Source: Azorinus chamasolen (Eukaryota; Mollusca; Bivalvia; Cardiida; Solecurtidae). From it: a DNA stretch of 64,000 nt. Of this stretch, positions 20,460-32,376 are shown piece by piece (position 1 is the stretch's first letter; each line of letters starts with the position of its first letter). A program made the position numbers and the translations under genes. The stretch covers positions 38,671,855 through 38,735,854 of the forward strand of contig OY755244.1 of the NCBI GenBank assembly GCA_963576725.1. The letters run 5' to 3'. A model generated the notes under the pieces. That model had not been told where the DNA came from. It worked only from the letters and a program-made list of their open reading frames with translations, and ran no database searches.

Positions 20460-20662
20460 TACAGTAAAACAAACATAAACCGGACGTTCAATTTAATATA
20501 AATATCGGTCTCTAAGACATGTGGTTGATTAATGCAAGGTGAACGTCATTCAGAAAGCTCCCCTGTGAGCTTTCTGCATGACTTTCACCCTGCATTAAGC
20601 GGCTACCTGGCTAAAAGTATCTAAAATGTCTAATAGATTTCCGGTTTAGAGGGTTTTCTGTA
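20460..20662. mobile_element. Family H TA MITE
   Basis: TACAGTAAAACAAACATAAA to TAGAGGGTTTTCTGTA. The inner palindrome AACGTCATTCAGAAAGCTCC to GAGCTTTCTGCATGACTTTC is well preserved. A family B copy follows, as after the previous H copy, so the H-B pairs at 19663-20387 and 20460-20951 may be a segmental duplication. Confidence 0.85.
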
Positions 20663-20705
20663 TTCATGTTTGACTTACGTTTTAGTAGAAGTAGCAACAG
20701 TATTA

Positions 20706-20951
20706 TTAACAATTTTCGTTATGAATATTTATGAACTGATCACAATATGAATATTCATTAACTTATTTCTTTTAATGTACAACATTTCAATGGTATGCTT
20801 GGCTTAAACGAAACATGTACGATCGGACCTGTGTAATTGAATAAGCAAACAGAAGATATTATTATTAGGCCGCTCCTACTGTAGCAGTCTGATCTGGGTT
20901 TACTCTGCATGCAAGTGCGTAGAAAGGCGTTACTATTGGGTAAATGGTTGA
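20706..20951. mobile_element. Family B TTAA MITE
   Basis: TTAACAATTTTCGTTATGAA to TGGGTAAATGGTTGA. Its text, including TATTTATGAACTGATCACAA, closely follows the copy at 20142-20387. Confidence 0.8.
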
Positions 20952-21063
20952 GTCTTAGAAAGTATTTAGGTGTAGCATTTAACATTAGTACTAGTAAATG
21001 TAGTAGAACTGGTAATGGCGGTTATATTTACAATAACAAACGGTAAACAGTGTATTATATGAG

Positions 21064-21271
21064 TACGGTAAAACATCTCTATAACGGCCACTAAAATACA
21101 TCAAGTATTTTGTGTTAAAGGCAGGTGGCTGCTTAAAGCAAGGTGAAAGTAAAACAGAACGCTCCAATAGGAGCGTTCTGTTTTACTTTCACTTTGTTTT
21201 AAGTAGCCACCTGCCCTAAATACTAACCAATTAACACAATTTAGTAACCGTTATAGAAAGGTTTTACTGTA
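21064..21271. mobile_element. Family E TA MITE, complete copy
   Basis: TACGGTAAAACATCTCTATA to TATAGAAAGGTTTTACTGTA. Inner arms GGCAGGTGGCTGCTTAAAGC and TTTTAAGTAGCCACCTGCC. Core GAACGCTCCAATAGGAGCGT. Confidence 0.9.
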
Positions 21272-21302
21272 TATGATATATCTAAATTGTTTTATCAGGT
21301 CT

Positions 21303-21570
21303 TTAACGCTTTCCTCCATGAATATGTATGTAGTAAATAATGACATCATGAATATTAATTAGATTAATATGTATAAGGGTATTACAATGCACTTGTTTTA
21401 ATGGCACAAGGGCACGGGAACTTTTGGCCGTGGTAGAAACTGCATAATCATATCTTTATAATGTCATAAGTAAACAGCAGACCCTTATCAGATGGCAGAG
21501 GAGTCGTCTGATCTGGGTCCACTCTGTTTGCTAAGTCATAGACAAGTGTATTATTTTAGTAAATGGTTAA
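21303..21570. mobile_element. Family B TTAA MITE
   Basis: TTAACGCTTTCCTCCATGAA to TTTTAGTAAATGGTTAA. The core is shortened (GATGGCAGAGGAGTCGTCTG). Confidence 0.8.
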
Positions 21571-21849
21571 CATTGACTCAAACTATCAGTCGCAATGTCT
21601 TAAAGGGTTTATTATCATCCTTATGACATTTTACGGACTGTCGCATGCTAATGTACAGCATTGCGCTTATACTGTTTCAGATCTGCATTTAAATAGATTA
21701 AGATCAGTTATATTCCATAGTTTTGTTCCTTCTGTATAGTTTATAAGATTAAATATTATATCCAACATGTAATAACAGCATTTATCAGTGGAATGCGCGG
21801 ATTAAAGTCGACATATCTTTCTTTTACTTGTTTGTTTAACATTGATTTA

Positions 21850-21990
21850 AAACTTAGCACGTGGGTACTGCCACATGCACACAGTGAAGATCCAGATCAG
21901 AGGTTGTCTCAAGGGAAACTCTGATCAGACCATGTACTGTTTGTCATTTCAAATCCTTAAACAAAATTAAGCGATTTAAACTGCACGAAT
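21850..21990. repeat. Family M-like hairpin
   Basis: TTAAAACTTAGCACGTGGGT, then CACACAGTGAAGATCCAGAT and its mirror GATCAGACCATGTACTGTTT, around GAGGTTGTCTCAAGGGAAAC. Confidence 0.55.
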
Positions 21991-22001
21991 TCTATTTTTA
22001 A

Positions 22002-22072
22002 ACAATGGGCGTCTTTTGTGGGTTTTCTCCCAAAAATTCAATTTATAGGTGGCGCTCGCACCGAGTAGGTCC
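22002..22072 (+). repeat. Left arm of a long-range inverted repeat
   Basis: CAATGGGCGTCTTTTGTGGG and GGTGGCGCTCGCACCGAGTA are found inverted at 28676-28740. Similarity is about 70-80 percent by eye over about 70 bp with a small length difference. Confidence 0.65.
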
Positions 22073-22260
22073 CTCATCCGGATAACATCTGATTTTATCG
22101 ATTGCCATTGTATGTGTTTACTGAATTTATTCATGATAAGATTGATCAAAAATATGATTTAAATCATGCAGATGAAATGAAAATTCCTTACATTTTGAAC
22201 ATACATATTGTATTTTCAACCATTTTGCACAAACAAAGAAAGGGGGGGGGTAGACATTAC

Positions 22261-22320
22261 ACTTTCAGGACCGGTCATATGTAGACATTACACATTCAGG
22301 ACCGGTCATATTACACTTGC
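22261..22320. repeat. Short tandem duplication (27 bp)
   Basis: TTTCAGGACCGGTCATATGT and ATTCAGGACCGGTCATATTA, each preceded by TAGACATTACAC. A run of eight to nine G precedes it at 22241-22249. Confidence 0.7.
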
Positions 22321-22439
22321 CCTGTAATAATGTAAAATATAACTTCAATGATATTGTGTATATGCCCTTGACAGTTGTTTGCTCGATATAGTTTTAATTT
22401 TGAATATTTCTTCCTTTTTGTTCATTTGAGAGTCCATAC

Positions 22440-22560
22440 TTACTTTAATTATTGCAAGTAAAAGTTTGCCTTTGCATACAGGGTATACCCAGATCAGATT
22501 GCTCCTGTATAGTGTAGGGGCTTTCTGGTCAGGGTCTGCTCCATAGTTCTATAGTTCCTA
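22440..22560. repeat. Family B-type hairpin, decayed
   Basis: TTTGCATACAGGGTATACCC to GGTCAGGGTCTGCTCCATAG, around ATTGCTCCTGTATAGTGTAG. Confidence 0.45.
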
Positions 22561-22802
22561 CTTTCGCAAAACATTCATGTGTAAATCTGCCCTTTTCTGT
22601 GACTGAATAAAACGGCATGGACCCAGATAAGACGTTTATTTATTAATGCTAAACGTAAATGTTATTAAAAACAGAACAGACGCTTGGTATTCTTACTAGT
22701 GACACTCATTTATATAACAGTTTCTGGTCAGTATCCAATATGTATTGTTTGTTTCTTCTTTTTGATGGTCTTTTTGTTTGCTTAAATCGGACAATCAAAC
22801 TT

Positions 22803-23070
22803 TAATTTGCATAAACGGACATTAGCCCACCCGGACCACAGCCCATCCGGACATCAGCCCACCATTTCTCTAAGGGCGGACATTAGACCACTCGTGTTTT
22901 TGAGGGTGGCGGACATTAGCCCACTCGTGTTTTTGAGGAGGGCGGACATTAGACCACTCGGTTTTTTTTGATTGGCGGACATTAGCCCACTCGGACAATA
23001 GACCACTCGCGCTGAATATTAACGAGGAGGACATCAGCCCACCCGGACATCAGCCCACCCGGACATTAGA
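22803..23070. repeat. Minisatellite based on CGGACATTAGCCCACTCG
   Basis: CGGACATTAGCCCACTCG or CGGACATCAGCCCACCCG occurs about ten times, separated by TGTTTTTGAGG-type spacers or none. It ends about 70 bp before the LINE open frame. Confidence 0.85.
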
Positions 23071-23140
23071 CCCCTCGAGATTATAATATGTGTTTATTCA
23101 TTAACTCCTAATTAGTTGAAAGTCGTTGAAATACCCATGA

Positions 23141-25966
23141 TTGGCTCTTTATGTTACAGAAAATAGTCTCTTTCGGACCGAGGATGTTTGGCCTCTAATT
23201 ATCTTAGTTATAATGTTTGTTTATGTTTCATTGCACTGCACTGTTTACTGCACAGGCAGTTTTACATTTATGTCAAACAATGGTCAAAGTCTTATAGATT
23301 ACTGTCTGTGTACATACGAGTTGTTTCCCTTTATTCTAGATTTTATCGTACACGATTTTCAGACATGTTCTACCCATGCACCTATCCAGTCGATAATTAA
23401 AATAAACTGTAATAATGAAGAATGTGATATCTCACCTGCAGCACGTGACAAAATACGGTGGAATAATGAAGGCCAAAATAACTATACCGACATGGTCAGC
23501 TCTGACGTTGAATACCTAGATAATGTAGTAAATGACATTTTAAATAATTATATCGACATTAATTCTGGCGTTGGAAATATCTCAAAATTCTTATACGACA
23601 AAGCGTTTGCTGTATTTGGTAAACCTGCGCGTACTCCAAAACCTAACGGCCGAAAATTCAAAAGCGGTTGGTTTAATGCGGAATGTGAAATAGGAAGGCG
23701 TGACTTTCGTGCAGCAAATAGAGCATACCGTGTATGTAAATCTCCGGATAATTGTAACCTTTTGCTAGCTAGCCGACGAAGGTATAATTTAGTAAAGCGA
23801 AGGGCACGTGCCAAATATAACATTGATCAAAGACGTCGTCTGCAGAATTTGGCTAAATATCAGCCACGTAAATTTTGGAGTGAAATAAGGAAATTCAAAA
23901 ATAACGGTTCGAAAAACAACGCGAACATAAAAAAGGAAGAATTTTTCGAGCATTTTAAAACTTTATTCCAGGATGATGATGAATTTTCTAATGAAGATGT
24001 TACAAATATTCTTAATGACCATATCATTGATCAACTCGACGCGGCCTTTCTGCCAGATGAGGTTCTGAAAGCTATTTCTACCTTGAAAAGCGGAAAAGGT
24101 AGTGGCGACGATGGTTTAATAGCGGAAATGTTTTTATCATGTAAAGATCTTTTATCTCCTATACTGTGCAGACTTTTTAACCATTTGTTTACAAATAGCA
24201 TATACCCCGTACAGTGGACAAAGGGAGTTATAGTACCGGTGCCAAAGAAAGGGAATCCAAATGATGTAAATAACTATAGGGGCATAACTCTGACGAGCAT
24301 TTTTTCTAAAATATTTTCATTAATGCTTGACAACAGGCTGCGGAAATGGGCTGAAGATAATAATTTATTATCTGATCTTCAGTTCGGATTTAGAAAAAAT
24401 AGGAGTACTATTGACTGTATGTTTCTTTTAAACTCCGTTATGAGTAAAGTAATTAATCAAGACAATCGTAAATTATACTGTGCTTTTGTCGATTTCAGAA
24501 AAGCTTTCGATACTGTGTACAGAGACGGCATATGGCATAAACTGATTAAATACGGTATTTCAAGCAAAATGGTTAAAATGCTTCAATCAATATACAGACG
24601 TGTGCAATCATGTGTGAAGGTTAACGGTAAAAGCACTGAATATTTCGAGAGTTTCGCTGGTGTTAAGCAAGGGGAACCACTCTCTCCATTGTTATTTATT
24701 TTCTTTATCAACGACATGTACGACTATTTATACGATGAATCAGACGATATATTTACCCATAATGAATTACAATTATTTCTGCTATTATTTGCCGATGACA
24801 CAGTTCTATTCTCTTATACTAAGGAAGGTTTACAAAAACTGCTGAATAGATTACACATTTACTGCAACATGTGGGGCATAAGTGTTAATGTTGATAAAAC
24901 TGTAGTGATGGTCTGCAAAAAAGCGAATAGGCCGGAAACAGTTAGCTTTTTTTACAATGATATTAAGCTTAATACAGTAGAGAAATTTACATATTTAGGG
25001 TTAACATTATCGTCGAATGGGAAATTCTATCAAGCACAAAAGAAATTAGCTGAACAATCCCTTAAAGCAATGTTTTCCATGAATAAATTATTTGATAACA
25101 TATCAATGAATATTACAGAGAAACTGAAGCTTTTCGATTCTATGATAAGCCCTATTTTGAATTATGGTGCAGAAATATGGGGATTTCATAAAGCTCCTGA
25201 CATTGAACGCATACATACAAAGTTTCTTAAGCAGCTTTTATGGGTAAGACAACAAACAACAAATGCATCTGTATATGGTGAACTTTGTCGATTTCCCTTT
25301 ATAGTAATACGAAAAGTGCGAATTTTAAGATACTGGTTTAAAATTGTGAAGAATCCTGGTTCCCTTTTATTTTCAATTTTTTCTTTAAAAGATTCAGATG
25401 GTAACTTTATCAACGATTGGGCAAAACAAGTAAAAAGCTTTTTGGAAAACCTAGGATTTTCCTATTTGTGGGACAATATAAATATCTCAACGGTCCAATT
25501 AAAGGCAGTGATTCAAAGAGTATATGATTTATATTTTCAGGAGTGGTATGCTGAACTAAAACATTCCAGTAAATTAAGTACATACTCATTATTCAAAGAA
25601 ACGATTGAATTTGAAAAATATTTGCAATGTGTAAGCAATAGCAAACACAGAGCAGCCCTGACACGTTTCCGATGTTCAGCACACAAACTCGCTATTGAAG
25701 AGGGAAGATTTCGCAATATGCCAAAGGAATTACGTAAATGCATGTTTTGTCATATGAATACTATTGAAAATGAATACCACTTCATGATGATTTGTCCGTT
25801 ATATAGAGACCTGAGGTTAAAGTTGATTCCGCAATATTATAGATCCTGGCCAACAATTCAGAAGTTCAAAAGATTGATGCAAACTCAAAGTCCTAAAATT
25901 CTTAAAGATATTTCTGAATATATATTTTTAGCATTTGCTCAGAGAGAAAATGTGGAAGAAGTATAG
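23141..25966 (+). mobile_element. LINE (non-LTR retrotransposon), 5'-truncated ORF2 with intact reverse transcriptase
   Basis: A 941-codon open frame without internal stops. Residues about 40-90 match the end of an AP-type endonuclease (SLIDYCLCTYELFPF, then FIVHDFQTCSTHAPI). The RT domain follows: VPVPKKGNPNDVNNYRGITL near residue 365, AFVDFRKAFD near 449, GVKQGEPLSP near 507 and the catalytic FADD at 550-553. A thumb region (YLGLTLSSNGKF) follows. The C-terminus has C867-x2-C870-x9-H880-x4-C885, a zinc-knuckle-like motif seen in several LINE clades. The first 40 or so residues do not look like endonuclease, and most of that domain is missing, so the copy is 5'-truncated or rearranged and could not move by itself. 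The RT looks unbroken, suggesting a young insertion. The clade is not assigned. Confidence 0.92.
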
Positions 25967-27545
25967 TCTTCCATATACCTGTCTCAATTCAATGGATAGA
26001 TCCTGATCAAGGAGCTTCTCCGGCAGCCCTCGGATCGGGATCTTCACTGTTTGAAAAGTCACAACATACTATATCTACATGCTAAAAGGTTAAACTCCTC
26101 TCATTTTCTTTTTGAGTAATTTGCCTGTATTTATTGTTACGGACCACACAGCATGCAATAGGTGCAGACCAGTGGGTTGCACCGGGAGCCCCAAGATCAG
26201 GATCTACACTGTTTGCATAAGTAGCACATAGTTGGAAATTTTCATTTGTTATTTATATATTTATTGTGACCTTTTCTCCCACTAGGCAATGGGGAGAATG
26301 TCCTTATATACCATGTTCGAGAATTAATTTGCTGAGTTACATGTAGTATGTTTTATGTATTTTGTCTTCTAATGGATGTAATTATTCTTGTGATTTATGT
26401 CATGTTATGTGATATTTAATGTAATTTATGTAAATACCACTATCTAGGCTACCAAATTTTAAAAGGATCCCTGATAGGCGGATAGCATGGTCTGCAACCT
26501 GTCCTGGAAACTGCGTCTCCTCTGTTGTTGTCAACAATCCCTGAAAAATACAGAAAAACCACAAAGAATCATGTTTGACAACTATGTAAAGGAACTATAT
26601 ACATGTATCCATGGAATTTACATATTGATATGTTTCTTCTTATGTCTCGATTTTTATCTACATGAATATTAAAACATAGTAAAATTCCAGAGCCTTAGGT
26701 ATAGCCTTTATCAGGGATCCTAGCTGAATAATCTTAATACTAGACGAAGCCCCATAGACTGAGTGCTCAGTGGGATCACCTCACCTAGAGGCGATTCTTT
26801 TAAGCAGTCACTCGATGGGAATTGTTGTTAAATCTTCAGTTTTAGAAAACGTATACCGAGGGTCATATTCTGCTTGGATTTAATACTATTTACGTGTATC
26901 AGCTACAAAAGTATACTTATCTAAAAGCACTGCTGTCCGTTCGGAGTGTACTGTAGCTTTGACTTCACCCTGTCCTGGGGAGTTTTATTCCAATCCTTCG
27001 GTGTACACGAATGACAGCTTTATAATAACAATTCGCAGTTGTTATTAGTTATGTTCCTTTATATTGATCATGTTACCATTTGCGTTAGACATTGAGTTTG
27101 TTTTGTTAAAAACAGAATGTAGTCGTGTTTTGGTTAGAAATTTAAGACCATGAGGTTATCCGATCAATAGAGTAACTTCCCGTTAGACAGGTATAAAACG
27201 CCAGCGTTTTGTGGTATATAATCACAGACAGCACTTTGCGGCGTATACGGTATACATGTAATACCAGTGAGGTCGACGCTGTTAGTTTTACATATTAATA
27301 CAGCGATAATTGACTTTGTGAAATGGAACCTTCTGAAACGTTTATAACGTTATTTATACTTTACCATCATTGATTATTAAGAGTGTGCTTAGTTCATCTG
27401 AGTTTGTTACACTTTTCTCATGTACATTACTGAAAATTTTCTGTCATTTCTCATTATACTTTTGTTTATACTTTTGTTTATGGCAATGGACAATGTTTGT
27501 TTATGCCGAATAAACTTTTGTACTTGTACTTGTACTTGTACTGTT
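25967..27545 (+). mobile_element. LINE 3' region with MITE fragments and (TTGTAC)n tail
   Basis: The segment from CTCCCACTAGGCAATGGGGA (26277) to GTAAATACCACTATCTAGGC looks like a LINE 3' UTR. GCCGAATAAACTTTTGTACT with four TTGTAC repeats at 27508-27541 is the kind of short-repeat tail that ends many LINEs. Two decayed hairpins (25990-26055, 26155-26220; ACTGTTTG words) lie inside. Whether the tail belongs to the LINE at 23141-25966 is an inference from order and strand. Confidence 0.45.
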
Positions 27546-27549
27546 TGAT

Positions 27550-28170
27550 AAATCATGGATTATTAGCTACAACCTGAAAAATACTGTACTGATACTGTAA
27601 ATTGAACGACTGTTATTTATTTATTCCCCAAATTTATTTCTATTTATAATATATAATCACTTCGTTGCCGGGCAATGTATAAACCTTTAGCCGCATTTCT
27701 GAAACAATTGATGCGATAATTATAAATTACATGCAGCTGCTCTGTACCTTTTTGTTGAATTTTCGAGAATTTAAAGAATGAAATAAACGGACATAAATGC
27801 ATCCATGAAAATCCATTAGCAAAAGAGGAGGCCCGTATTAGACGCCTGGGCTAATGTCCTAGAACCATAAGTAATACGAAATATTAATAAAGCTAACGTC
27901 TTGGGGTTTTTTTTAATTGTGATATATGTCAAGTAGATACCACTGTTCCCTGATTGATTGGATTTCCGGTTTAGCCCCTTTCTTCTCGTGATTGCATAAT
28001 AAACAAGACCTTCCTAACTAAAATTGGAGGTTATGACACAAAAGGGTCTCAGCAGGGTGTGATATATGGTGATAACTTATCTATGACACTGGGGGCCCAT
28101 GCCACTGCTAGACTGTTGCACAAACAATACTGAACGTCCCCTCCCCTCCAAAAAAGTTTATAACTTTTCG
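27550..28170. other. Intergenic spacer, nothing recognised
   Basis: No exon-like segment, hairpin or array seen. Confidence 0.5.
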
Positions 28171-28176
28171 ATTTTA

Positions 28177-28423
28177 TTAACCCTTCACTCTATGAATATA
28201 AATGTAAGAAATAATGTGATCGTGAATATCAATTAAACGTTTTTTATAATGATATATTAACACAGGAATTTCGGGGCATAGCAGAAACTGTGGAATCATA
28301 TCTATATTTATCATAAGCAAACAGAGCAGATCCTGATTAGACAGTTCCCAGAGGATCTGTCTGATCGGGGTCTACTCTGTTTACAAAGGCATTAAAAGGC
28401 ATATTATAATAAAGACATTTTAA
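28177..28423. mobile_element. Family B TTAA MITE
   Basis: TTAACCCTTCACTCTATGAA to AATAAAGACATTTTAAC. Hairpin ATAAGCAAACAGAGCAGATC to GGTCTACTCTGTTTACAAAG; core CAGTTCCCAGAGGATCTG. Confidence 0.8.
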
Positions 28424-28675
28424 CATTTAACTAGAAGTCTGAAATGTAGCCATGTATTTCTGTCGGTTTCTTAGATTTAGGGTAAACTTATCATTTATCC
28501 GCATTTTTTAAAAAAGAAAAGTGCAAAATAAAACTTCAAAATGCAAACAGTATATTTCCACATTCTTCGTTATTCTCGTTTTAAAAAAAACTTGTGTATC
28601 AAAGTGAAAACAATAAATAATGGATAATAAAAGTGTAACAAAGGACTAGAGACATATACATGTATGTATCAGAAA

Positions 28676-28740
28676 GGACCTACTCGGTTGCAACGCCACC
28701 TGGTTGAACAGGGGCAGATAACCGACAAAAGGCGCTCATT
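28676..28740 (-). repeat. Right arm of the long-range inverted repeat
   Basis: GGACCTACTCGGTTGCAACG then CCACC, and ACCGACAAAAGGCGCTCATT, mirror the arm at 22002-22072. A run of fourteen G lies a short way beyond, at 28870-28883. Confidence 0.65.
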
Positions 28741-29029
28741 GATGATCATTCAATATTTAGAAATCCAACATTCAAAACTTTAATATTATCTTTATTTCCG
28801 ACATTAGAATATAGCAGTGTCAAATGACAGTGCATGTGGTTAGATACAAATGACACAACAAGCTACCGAAGGGGGGGGGGGGGTTCTAGAATATTATTGT
28901 TCTACTCTAAAACATTAAAACTTGTCTCAGAGTACCGTTGTTGAGGTTTGCATTTTGGGCGTTGAAAAAAGGGGTTTTGATTTAAATAACAAATCTCAGA
29001 CATCTAAATATACTACCACGATCTGATTG

Positions 29030-30985
29030 CATCATACAACCACACTCGAATGTACCATACATCCAAAATCTATTGCATCACACAATCCCAATCTACTCAA
29101 CCATACAACCACGAGCTGTAGTATCACCCAACGACGATCTGTTCTACCGTACAACAACCATACAACCACGATATGTTGTGTCATAAATCCACTGTTTGTT
29201 GTATCATAAAAATATGACCTACTGTTTCATACAACCATGATCTGGCATACCACACTACCACACAATCACGATAATTATGTTGGATCACACAATCATGATC
29301 TGCTGCATCATAAAAACTATAGCCTACTGTATTATACAACAACGATATGTTGTATCAAACAATCACGATCTGTTGCATCACACAACCACGATCTGCTGTC
29401 TCATACAAACCACGATCTGTTGTATCACACAATCACCATCTGTTGTATGACACAGTCACTGTCTGTTGTATCACACAACCATGATCTGCTGTACAACTAC
29501 GATCTACTGGATCAAACATTCACGATCTGTTCTATCAAACAACCACAATCCGTTGTGTGACACAACCAAGACCTGTTGTACCATACAACCACGATCAGTA
29601 GTATCGTACAACCACGATCTGTTGTTGTATCAAACAATCCGAAACTGTTGTATCATACAAGAATGACCTACTATATGATACAACCGTGATTAGTAGTATC
29701 ATACAACCGCGAATAGTTGTATCCTACAATCACGATCTGTTGTATCATACGACCTCTATTAGTTGTATAATACATGTACAACCAGGATTTGTTGTATCAT
29801 ACAACCAGGATATGCAGTAGCATATAACGAAGATCTGTTGTATCATAATACCGCGATTAGTTGTATCGAACAGCCAGGATATGTTGCATCATACAATCAG
29901 GATCTGTTTTACCATACAACCACGATTTGTTTTATTATACGACCGCGATCTGTTGTATCATACAACCACAATCTGTTTTATCATACAACCACGATCTGTT
30001 GTATCATACAACCAGGATCTATTGTATCATACAACCAGGATCTACTGTATCAAACAACCACGGTCTTTTATATCATACAGCCACGATCTGTTTTATCATA
30101 CAACCACGATCTGTTGTATCATACAACCAGGATCTATTGTATCATACAACCAGGATCTACTGTATCAAACAACCACGGTCTTTTATATCATACAACCGCG
30201 ATTATTTATATTATTTAACCGCGATTAGTTGTATCATACAACCGCGATTAGTTTTATCATACAACCACGATTAGATTTATCATACAACCACGATTAGTTT
30301 TACCATACAACCACGATTAGTTGTATCATACTTCCATGCTCTACAGTATCATACAACAACGAGCTATTATACTGCACAACCACTATCTATTCTATAATGC
30401 AACCACGATCTACTGCATCATACACAATGTACAACCACGATCTACAGAATCAACCAACCACGATATATTATACTGCACAACCACTATGCAGTGTATAATG
30501 CAACCACAAGCTACTGTATTATACAACTACTATCTATTAAATCAGTCAACCACGATATATTATACTGTATAACTACGATCTACTATATCATACAATCGCA
30601 GTCTATTGAATCAGCTAATTACGATATTTTAGAATGTACAACCACGATCTACTGTATCATGCAATCACGGTCTATTATATCATGCAATCACGATCTACTT
30701 ATCATGCAACCGCGATCTGTTGCAATATACAGCCACGATCTGCTGTATCATGTAACCATGATCTCTCATATAATACAAGCACGATCTACTGTATCATTAC
30801 AATTATGATGTATTGCAACATAGAGAACCACGATCTACTGTATCATGCAACCACGATCTGTTGCAATATACAGACACGATCTGATGTATCATGTAGCCAC
30901 GATCTCTTATATAATACAAGCACTATCTACTGTATCATACAATCATGATGTATTGCAACATAGAGAACCACGATCTACTGTAAAG
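29030..30985. repeat. 2-kb satellite array, 23-bp unit
   Basis: About 85 units of TGTATCATACAACCACGATC plus TGT. Units vary (CAGGATC, CGCGATTAG, CATGCAACC), and a short higher-order block is visible: 29999-30080 is repeated almost exactly at 30115-30196. TTGTATCATACAA within each unit is nearly palindromic. The long open frames here, rich in Y, H, T, C and I, are repeat products. Confidence 0.95.
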
Positions 30986-31307
30986 GAGAAGACAGGCGTA
31001 TTCATAAAGAAAGGGGTCGTCGTCGTCGTCATCATCATCATTATCATCATCATCATCATCATCATCACCATGATCATCATCACCATGATCATCATCATCA
31101 TCATCATCACCATCATGATCATCGTCATCATCATCAGCCGCTGCAGCAGCATTATCTGTCCATGTCCATGATGATAATCATCAACTATGATTATTATTAT
31201 TATTATTGTGACGGGTTGATTGTACTGATTGTGGTGGTGGTGAAGGTGGTGGTTGTGGTGGTTGTGGTGGTGTGGTGGTGATGATGATGATGATGATGAT
31301 GATGATT

Positions 31308-31368
<61 letters not shown>

Positions 31369-31414
31369 CGACGACGACGACTTTCTTTATGAATACGCCT
31401 GTCTTCTCCTTTGC
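30980..31414. repeat. Inverted trinucleotide-repeat hairpin, (GTC)(ATC)n ... (GAT)n(GAC)n
   Basis: The left arm has GGAGAAGACAGGCGTATTCA, TAAAGAAA, then GTC and ATC repeats. The right arm (31264-31413) has GAT then GAC repeats, then TTTCTTTATGAATACGCCTG and TCTTCTCC, the exact inverse of the left flank. The loop (31140-31263) holds CAGCCGCTGCAGCAGC and TGGTGG repeats. Non-coding. Confidence 0.9.
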
Positions 31415-31520
31415 AAACAGAGTAGACTCAGATCAGACGGTTTGCTTATGTATATAATATAGATCTGATTCTGTAGTTTATGCCTTGGCAAAAACATATT
31501 CATGATGTCATTATTTCTTA
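31400..31520 (-). repeat. Family B half element beside the trinucleotide hairpin
   Basis: CTCCTTTGCAAACAGAGTAG, CAGATCAGACGGTTTGC, then ATGATGTCATTATTTCTTAC ATGAATATTCA words of a family B outer arm. The other half is replaced by the hairpin. Confidence 0.6.
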
Positions 31521-31878
31521 CATGAATATTCACGCGTTACGAGAGTATCAAATAAATTGGATTCTGTTCAGATGCCGAATTAAGTTGCGTCTCATCATCT
31601 AAGTAATGCATATTGTTCAACATATTAATCTTTGGCAAAAACAAAATATAATTCATGACATTGAAATTTATGTCCAATACATACTAACGTACATGTACAA
31701 CAGTAAAACGGGTTTCAATTCGCAGAATGCACGAACCATGACCAAATACAAACAGATTACGTCAAACTGAATCATATCTATACTGATCATATAGTTTCCA
31801 CCCAGAATATTTGATTATTCATTGCTGTATGAGGAAAACCATGCCAGAGAAGCATAACGAGGGTGCTTAGGGGAACAC

Positions 31879-32128
31879 TTAACCCTTCTCTTGCTGAATT
31901 TTAAAATACATGTCTCCTTCTTTACCCATGCCCTGTTGTATAATTACATATATCTTCACTGTGTACAAATATTTCGCTGTGCATTCACTGCTGTGGAGTG
32001 CACTGGTTGCACAATCAACTTGTAAATAGTGCAGACCCTGATGAGACAGCTCCTGCAGGAGCTGTCTCATCTGGGTCTTCACTATTTACAGGTAGGTATA
32101 TTGACGTGAATAGCAAGCGAATGGTTAA
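31879..32128 (-). mobile_element. Family C TTAA MITE, copy 5
   Basis: TTAACCCTTCTCTTGCTGAA to AGCAAGCGAATGGTTAA. The core GACAGCTCCTGCAGGAGCTG is intact. Confidence 0.92.
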
Positions 32129-32160
32129 TGGGTATACATCTGTATATCAAAACGAAAAAT

Positions 32161-32376
32161 TTAACCCTTTACTCCATGAATATTCATGTCAGAAATGATG
32201 ATATCATGAATGTAATTAGATTATTTTTTATATAACATGTAGCACGTTATCTATGCCAAAATAGAACATGTAGAATCAGATATATATTATTCCATAAGCA
32301 AACAGAGCAGACCCTTATCTAGGTCTACTCTGTTTGCAGTTGCATATAAATGTGTATTTATGGAGTAATGGATTAA
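32161..32376. mobile_element. Family B TTAA MITE, hairpin shortened
   Basis: TTAACCCTTTACTCCATGAA to GAGTAATGGATTAA. The hairpin lacks its centre: GCAAACAGAGCAGACCCTTA joins TCTAGGTCTACTCTGTTTGC directly. Confidence 0.85.

Noticed and set aside
29030..30985. CRISPR-like array
   Set aside because: The units are contiguous 23-bp repeats without unique spacers, in a eukaryotic setting with no cas genes.
31253..31462. Acidic poly-D open frame
   Set aside because: Translation of a GAT/GAC trinucleotide repeat in a hairpin.
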